Assembly: GCF_004296335.1 (NCBI RefSeq)
Contig: NZ_SGIU01000001.1
Span: 659,290 to 723,289 of the forward strand
From: Flagellimonas allohymeniacidonis
GTDB lineage: Bacteria > Bacteroidota > Bacteroidia > Flavobacteriales > Flavobacteriaceae
Length of the DNA: 64,000 bases
Direction: 5' to 3'
The position numbers and the translations under genes are program-made. Shown here in pieces: positions 59,975 to 64,000 of this stretch. The notes beneath the pieces were generated by a model. It did no database searches. It saw only the letters and a list, made by a program, of their open reading frames with translations, and was not told the origin of the DNA. Within the stretch, counting starts at the first letter, position 1. Each line of letters opens with the position of its first letter.

Positions 59975-60320
59975 TCCAATGATTGATATTATGCAAGGCC
60001 CAGAGTTACATCAAAATATTGGAACTCCCCTTCTCCCCTTCTCCGCTATATCGAGCTTCAAAGGGTTCGTTTAGAGTTTGGCAGAAACCGTATTCCATTT
60101 GGAATATATTGACCTTCCCAATAGCCTAATTTTAGTTTTCAAAACACTATCTATGTAAATTTAACGTTAATTAAATGTAAATTAATTATTTCTTTATTAA
60201 ATTTGGGGTGTATATATTGCTTATACGAAAGCATGATGAAACGGATTAAAAGCATTTTGTGTGTGACTCTTGGGCCTTACAACCATCTTATTGAATACTT
60301 AAGAGCCTATGGGCGTAAGT
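59975..60320. other. AT-rich intergenic region with possible 40-codon ORF
   Basis: This 346-bp stretch has no convincing gene. It includes the AT-rich run at about 60150-60220. ATG at 60233 opens a 40-codon basic frame (ends TGA 60355; MKRIKSILCV start) that overlaps the low-confidence ORF on the other strand; I do not accept it as a gene. No terminator or tRNA-like structure was seen. Confidence 0.4.
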
Positions 60321-60560
60321 TCAGGAATTTTCAGAGATTGATTTACAGCGTTTGATGTAAACATCCAATGAAGCTGGCTCTAGGTAGTTTTTTGCAAAAT
60401 GCTGAGTGTAGGCTTTCTCCCTTGTCAAAAATTTTATGGCTTCTACTTTGGATTTTAAAAATGTAACTTCCCTATTCTCCTTCTCGGCTCTTTGAAGCTT
60501 CGATGGATTTGTTTGTAGTTCTGCAAGCGAGTTAACTTGCAATACGCTGTTTTTTGGCAC
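60321..60560 (-). CDS. Possible hypothetical protein (79 residues), uncertain
   Basis: The minus-strand frame starts at ATG 60560, inside the last codons of the bactofilin-like gene (29-bp overlap), and ends in TAA or TAG-type stop at 60321. The product is charged and helical (KLQRAEKENREVTFLKSK, AIKFLTREKAYTQHF). I know no family. It could be a small gene transcribed with the upstream membrane protein, a fragment of a longer ancestral gene, or chance. The start could also be further inside. Nothing else supports it. Confidence 0.3.
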   Translation of the reverse strand: MPKNSVLQVNSLAELQTNPSKLQRAEKENREVTFLKSKVEAIKFLTREKAYTQHFAKNYLEPASLDVYIKRCKSISENS

Positions 60561-61656
60561 GAAATACCTGCAAGGTCAATGCACCATAGGTCACCGATAG
60601 AATGATGACAGCAAGCGCGATACCGGCGTAAGGAATCATGGCGACCAAACGCAATAGAATGGCAAACCCCAAGGCCACAAAGGTCACAGGCCAAAAGCCC
60701 CAATCTTTATCTTTACTGTTCCTCAGATAATAAGCCATCAAAATAGCGGCAACGACCTGGCCAAACACCAAACTAAACACAAAAACGGCAGCAGCAAAAA
60801 GTCCTAATTTGATACCTATGGTTATAAAAAAGGTAATGAGGATCGCGACAGGGATCCCGATCAAGTAGATCAAGCCAAAGCCAAAGCTCTTTAACCAATT
60901 GTCCTCTAAACCTTCCACAGCACTTGCAAAGGCATTTCTAAAGAGGGCATGGAAGAACAGAATGGCCAAAAAGGAAGAAAAGATATAGATCACCCATTTT
61001 TTCACTGAGCTAATCCCAAGTACAATTGCTGATATTTGTGATTCTTCCTCAAGATCTTCATTGAACTGGGCATTGGCATTCACCAAGGCATTGTTGAAAT
61101 TTATTTCTCCACCGCTATCCCAGTATTCCACATCTTTATGGAATTTCGCGTTGGTCCCTAGTGTAAGATCTTCTCCCGCTATCTTTGAGGGTCCCCGTAT
61201 GGTTCCGTCGATGGAGACATCCCCTCCGCTAATTTTTAGCCCTTCGATAACTTCACCATTGACAGTAACGTCGCCGCCGTGGCAGACGAGCTTACCGTTT
61301 ATCAGGGCATTCTCTGTAAGGATAATTTCCCCTCCAAAAACAACTAGGTCGTCCCCAATCTCGGAGTCAATGGTTATTCTTCCTCCGGCAACACGAACAT
61401 CATCGGCTATAGGGCCTTCGACCGAAATTTCTCCACCAGCCGCGGTAAGGTCGCCATCAATACGGTCTTTAACGCTAAGGCTTGCGCCCGCCATAACCAG
61501 GTCGCCCTGTACTGGGGCATTTACTTTGATGGTTTCTCCAGCGACGTAAGTATCGTCGGCCTGTGCTTTGTCGATTAAGATTTCTTTGCTTTCCTCATTC
61601 TGACCAAATGACAATGCAGAAGAGAGTACAAGTAATAAAGTTGCTAGTTTTTTCAT
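60532..61656 (-). CDS. Bactofilin-like (polymer-forming) exported membrane protein
   Basis: This 374-residue protein starts at ATG 61656 with a signal peptide (LATLLLVLSSALSFGQ). Residues about 30-190 are a right-handed beta-helix of short repeats with G-D-L/V (VQGDLVMAG, IDGDLTAAGGEISVEG, IGDDLVVFGGEIIL, IDGTIRGPSKIAG), like bactofilins but facing the periplasm. Residues about 205-370 hold four to five membrane helices (VIYIFSSFLAILFF, FGLIYLIGIPVAILI, AAAVFVFSLVFGQ, FVALGFAILL, GIALAVIILSV). The architecture is known in Bacteroidota as polymer-forming cytoskeletal-type membrane proteins. Its function is unknown; envelope integrity is a reasonable inference. Confidence 0.75.
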   Translation of the reverse strand: MKKLATLLLVLSSALSFGQNEESKEILIDKAQADDTYVAGETIKVNAPVQGDLVMAGASLSVKDRIDGDLTAAGGEISVEGPIADDVRVAGGRITIDSEIGDDLVVFGGEIILTENALINGKLVCHGGDVTVNGEVIEGLKISGGDVSIDGTIRGPSKIAGEDLTLGTNAKFHKDVEYWDSGGEINFNNALVNANAQFNEDLEEESQISAIVLGISSVKKWVIYIFSSFLAILFFHALFRNAFASAVEGLEDNWLKSFGFGLIYLIGIPVAILITFFITIGIKLGLFAAAVFVFSLVFGQVVAAILMAYYLRNSKDKDWGFWPVTFVALGFAILLRLVAMIPYAGIALAVIILSVTYGALTLQVFRAKKQRIAS

Positions 61657-61783
61657 AAGTGCTCGGTTTTCTATCAAGCACCAAAGCTACTCGCTGTCAA
61701 AGGTTTAAGCAATGATATAGGTCATTATGAACCCTTCCCCTTTCAACGGTGAGAAAGTGGTAGGTGCCTTACGTTCTGTTTCG

Positions 61784-63256
61784 CTATTCTGGTATATTAA
61801 TATTCCAATCATAGACGTCAACCAGTTCATTTAATAGTGGAATTTGTCTATCTATAATAACGGCCAGGTCATTAAAAATAATTCGACCTTCGGTTTTAGG
61901 GTTATTGTCCTGACCCAGAAAAACGGCGTCCAGTAATTCGGACTCATTCAGAAAACGCGAGTTGGTCAAATCGATATGGTTGATATCATCCAAACTCTGC
62001 GGAGCAGCAAGCTGCTTTAAATGTACCGAGGATAAATTCAAGAATTCCAGCTGGGTTTGTTGGGTGATGTCCAACTCTTCAATATAATTGGCATACAGGT
62101 TTAAAAACTTGATTTCGGTATTGTTCGATAGGTCCAGCTGCGTAAGGCTATTATTGGTGATGTACAAATTCTCCAAGTTTACGTTGGCGCTCAAATCTAT
62201 TTGCTCCAATTCGTTGAGCTGCAGAATCAAGGTGGTCAATTTTTGGTTTTGGGAAACATCTAATGAACTCATCTTATGACCTCGAATGGTTACATGGTAC
62301 AGTTCGGGGTGCAATGCCAGGTTCAGATTCTCAATGGTTCCGGTCACTCCCAGAAATTTTAGGTTGGTCAGGGTGGACAAGCCCTTGATCTCGGTATCGA
62401 AATCGTCACTTACCACCAATATTTCCAGCAATGGGTTTTTGGACACGTCAATGGAGTTCAACTCGCCAAACCTTACAGCCAGATGGTTCAGTTTAGGAAA
62501 TCGCTCCAAAATGGAATCAATATTGGGCAAGGTGTTGTCGCCCACTCCCAAGAAAGTTAAGTTGGGCAGTTCTTCCAGCTGAAGGGTTTGAATTTTATCA
62601 CCCTTGCCATTCCCAGTAATTTGTAGGTGCAGTCCGGTGACTTCTGTAACATCCGTAGTGCTCAGTGTTATGGTATATTCCCCTGCGGCAGCATAGCGGT
62701 GTTCTATTCTATCACTAGGTGCCTGAATTTCGGAAGGGGCTTCGGCCACCTCTTCACTTCCATCACCCCAATCGATATGGTACAGCGAACGGTATCCTTG
62801 CATTACCGTTACATCAATAAATCGCAGTCGGTTTTGGCCATCTGATTCAGATTGCACCCTAAAAGTTGCCACTTTTTGATTTTTGTAATGCTCAAACTGT
62901 AGAGTAAGCGGATTATCTATTGTGTAATTTTTTAACTCTTCTTGGGTGGCATATATTTTGATCTGCCCGAAGGCCGGGTCTTCCACTTCAAAGATGTAGG
63001 TGCCTTCAGAATTTAAGTCCACTTCAACTTCCTGCACCTCGTTATAGGGAATAGCGTTCTGTCGGTTGACCATTCCATTTGCCTGGGTTATGGTTAAATC
63101 CCCTACTCCGGAAGTGTCCGTATTGGTAACAATCTCAATGGGAAGTAATTGAGTTGCGCTGCCTTGATCGTTGGATTCCTCTTTTTCACAAGAAAAAAGC
63201 ATGAAAAAAACTAAGTATGCAACAAGTATTCTGAGGGATTTGAGGCGGAAGGTCAT
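61784..63256 (-). CDS. Leucine-rich-repeat lipoprotein with PKD-like domain
   Basis: This 490-residue protein has a lipoprotein signal ending FFMLFSC (Cys23), then beta-domains. About residues 165-210 form a PKD-like domain (HIDWGDGSEEV with the conserved W-G-D-G, then ITLSTTDVTEVTG). From about 225 onward come at least eight leucine-rich repeats: LPNLTFLGVGDN, FPKLNHLAVRF, LTNLKFLGVTG, NVNLENLYITNN, NTEIKFLNLYAN and QTQLEFLNLSS among them. It is probably surface exposed and ligand-binding. It is alone, with 128 bp to the bactofilin-like gene. The final residues (DVYDWNINIPE) follow the last repeat. Confidence 0.8.
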   Translation of the reverse strand: MTFRLKSLRILVAYLVFFMLFSCEKEESNDQGSATQLLPIEIVTNTDTSGVGDLTITQANGMVNRQNAIPYNEVQEVEVDLNSEGTYIFEVEDPAFGQIKIYATQEELKNYTIDNPLTLQFEHYKNQKVATFRVQSESDGQNRLRFIDVTVMQGYRSLYHIDWGDGSEEVAEAPSEIQAPSDRIEHRYAAAGEYTITLSTTDVTEVTGLHLQITGNGKGDKIQTLQLEELPNLTFLGVGDNTLPNIDSILERFPKLNHLAVRFGELNSIDVSKNPLLEILVVSDDFDTEIKGLSTLTNLKFLGVTGTIENLNLALHPELYHVTIRGHKMSSLDVSQNQKLTTLILQLNELEQIDLSANVNLENLYITNNSLTQLDLSNNTEIKFLNLYANYIEELDITQQTQLEFLNLSSVHLKQLAAPQSLDDINHIDLTNSRFLNESELLDAVFLGQDNNPKTEGRIIFNDLAVIIDRQIPLLNELVDVYDWNINIPE

Positions 63257-63408
63257 TGGATAGGTTTTTGGATAATATCTAACGTAAGAATGCTAGAATT
63301 AGTGCCTGTCGCAGATGACATTTCCAGCCAAAAATACTCCTAAAGAAGCATACCTTTTGATAGCTGTTGGCAATATTTAGGGGTAATTACCTATTAAACC
63401 AAAGTAGC

Positions 63409-63933
63409 TTAGTGATTTACCAACCGCTTTGCCATCGCCATAAACTCAAAAGTGTCTTTTCCGATATTGAATTGGTGCTCGCCCACGGTTTTGAAGTTAT
63501 TTTTTTCGTAAAAGCGGATGGCTCTTTGATTTCCCTTATAAACAGATAGCCAAATGAGCTCACATCCACTGGCTTTTGCTTTTTTGAGCAACACATCTTG
63601 CAGGCGTTTGCCAATTTTCATGGATAAAAAATCCTTTAGGACATAAATTTTCTGTAGTTGACCTGCCTTCTCCGAGGGAACAAAATCAGATGGAGAATGG
63701 AGTTTTAGTTTGGCATAGCCTACCGGAAGACGGTCAACAAGAGCTATCCAATACGCATTGTTTTCTTTTTGAAGACTTTGCTCAATCTTATCAACAGAGA
63801 AAGTGGTGTCCAGATAGTTTTTTAATCCCTCCCGGTCGGTGAACAAGTTGCCAAAAGTTTCGGTGAATGTAATTCTTCCCAGTAAAGCAATCGAAGAGGC
63901 GTCTTCTTTATTCGCCAATCGTATTTCTTCCAT
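63409..63933 (-). CDS. GNAT family N-acetyltransferase
   Basis: This 174-residue cytoplasmic protein has the GNAT fold: beta1 IRLANKEDA, motif A in LQKIYVLKDFLSMKIGKRL (about 90-108; acetyl-CoA loop here K-I-G-K rather than the usual R/Q-x-x-G-x-G/A), and motif B WLSVYKGNQRAIRFYEKNNF (LSVYKGNQRAIRFYEK about 125-145). It transfers an acetyl group from acetyl-CoA to an amine of unknown identity. The start is ATG 63933. The 67 bases to the right edge of the window hold its upstream region, with no gene seen. Confidence 0.88.
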   Translation of the reverse strand: MEEIRLANKEDASSIALLGRITFTETFGNLFTDREGLKNYLDTTFSVDKIEQSLQKENNAYWIALVDRLPVGYAKLKLHSPSDFVPSEKAGQLQKIYVLKDFLSMKIGKRLQDVLLKKAKASGCELIWLSVYKGNQRAIRFYEKNNFKTVGEHQFNIGKDTFEFMAMAKRLVNH

Positions 63934-64000
63934 ATACTGAGGGTTTCATTTTATATATTTAAGCATTGAAAGGTAACACTTCATATTTTAAAGGTATCTC

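Noticed and set aside
61061..61549. 162-codon plus-strand frame
   Set aside because: Antisense shadow of the repetitive beta-helix of the bactofilin-like gene; repetitive Ser/Pro-rich composition.
1..64000. tRNA, rRNA, CRISPR array, insertion sequence, prophage or defence system
   Set aside because: Looked for cloverleaf-like sequence, repeat-spacer arrays, transposase motifs and toxin, restriction or Cas motifs; none found. The DEAH helicase at 8226 has no nuclease or methylase partner and is not called a defence gene.

Overview
The window looks like chromosomal DNA of a Flavobacteriaceae member (Bacteroidota), probably marine. The reasons are a short (287-residue) group-1 sigma factor with a flavobacterial-type N-terminus, several TTG/GTG starts without Shine-Dalgarno sequences, many lipoproteins and signal peptides ending in QA/AQ-type sites, membrane-anchored AraC regulators, a secreted sortilin-like propeller, DUF2461, DUF72, DUF2652 and DUF5916 families, and AT-rich intergenic DNA with TA-NN-TTT-type promoter cores. 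I found no tRNA, rRNA, CRISPR array, insertion sequence or prophage. Most of the window is ordinary core and accessory chromosome.

Layout. 1-5.4 kb: a truncated serine acetyltransferase, then housekeeping singletons, including a divergent phosphatidylserine decarboxylase homologue and an M19 dipeptidase. 5.5-7.1 kb: an uncharacterised locus with a degenerate Hpt-like protein, a 120-residue protein and two tandem paralogous microproteins, facing the primary sigma factor. 8.2-13.6 kb: helicase, glycosyltransferase, membrane protein, methyltransferase and menB. 13.9-18.9 kb: an envelope serine hydrolase, pirin and a cell-wall operon (3D-domain lipoprotein, amidase, M14 carboxypeptidase). 19-21.2 kb: DUF1080 and VWA proteins.

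21.4-31.0 kb: a compact ten-gene operon for a Tat-exported molybdenum hydroxylase (2Fe-2S plus Moco subunits) with its own cofactor genes (moaD, moaA, mobA, moeB-rhodanese, moeA, xdhC, mocA) and an exported amidohydrolase. A second, paralogous hydroxylase with a diheme cytochrome c lies at 43.8-47.1 kb; presumably it uses the cofactor made by the first operon. Neither has an FAD subunit, so electrons probably go to periplasmic cytochrome c.

31-43.7 kb: GntR regulator and trehalase, a cyclase-like/SRPBCC fusion, an ArsR-AHSA1 pair with two matching operators, AraC plus M61-like peptidase, and a secreted propeller followed by a methyltransferase with a signal peptide. 47-64 kb: dienelactone hydrolase, universal stress protein, DUF5916 outer-membrane protein, a metal-ribbon/AraC membrane regulator, an exported phosphatidylserine decarboxylase, a truncated sensor kinase next to 21-bp-spaced direct repeats, a Cys-rich secreted protein with a membrane partner, exported DinB, a bactofilin-like membrane protein, an LRR lipoprotein and a GNAT acetyltransferase.

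The most interesting leads are the tandem microproteins with the pseudo-Hpt protein, the twin ArsR-type operators, the kinase remnant with its repeats, the export signals on enzyme families that are usually cytoplasmic or inner-membrane (PSD, SAM methyltransferase, DinB), and the two-system molybdenum hydroxylase arrangement. All functional statements come from reading the sequence and from family knowledge; no database search was run.
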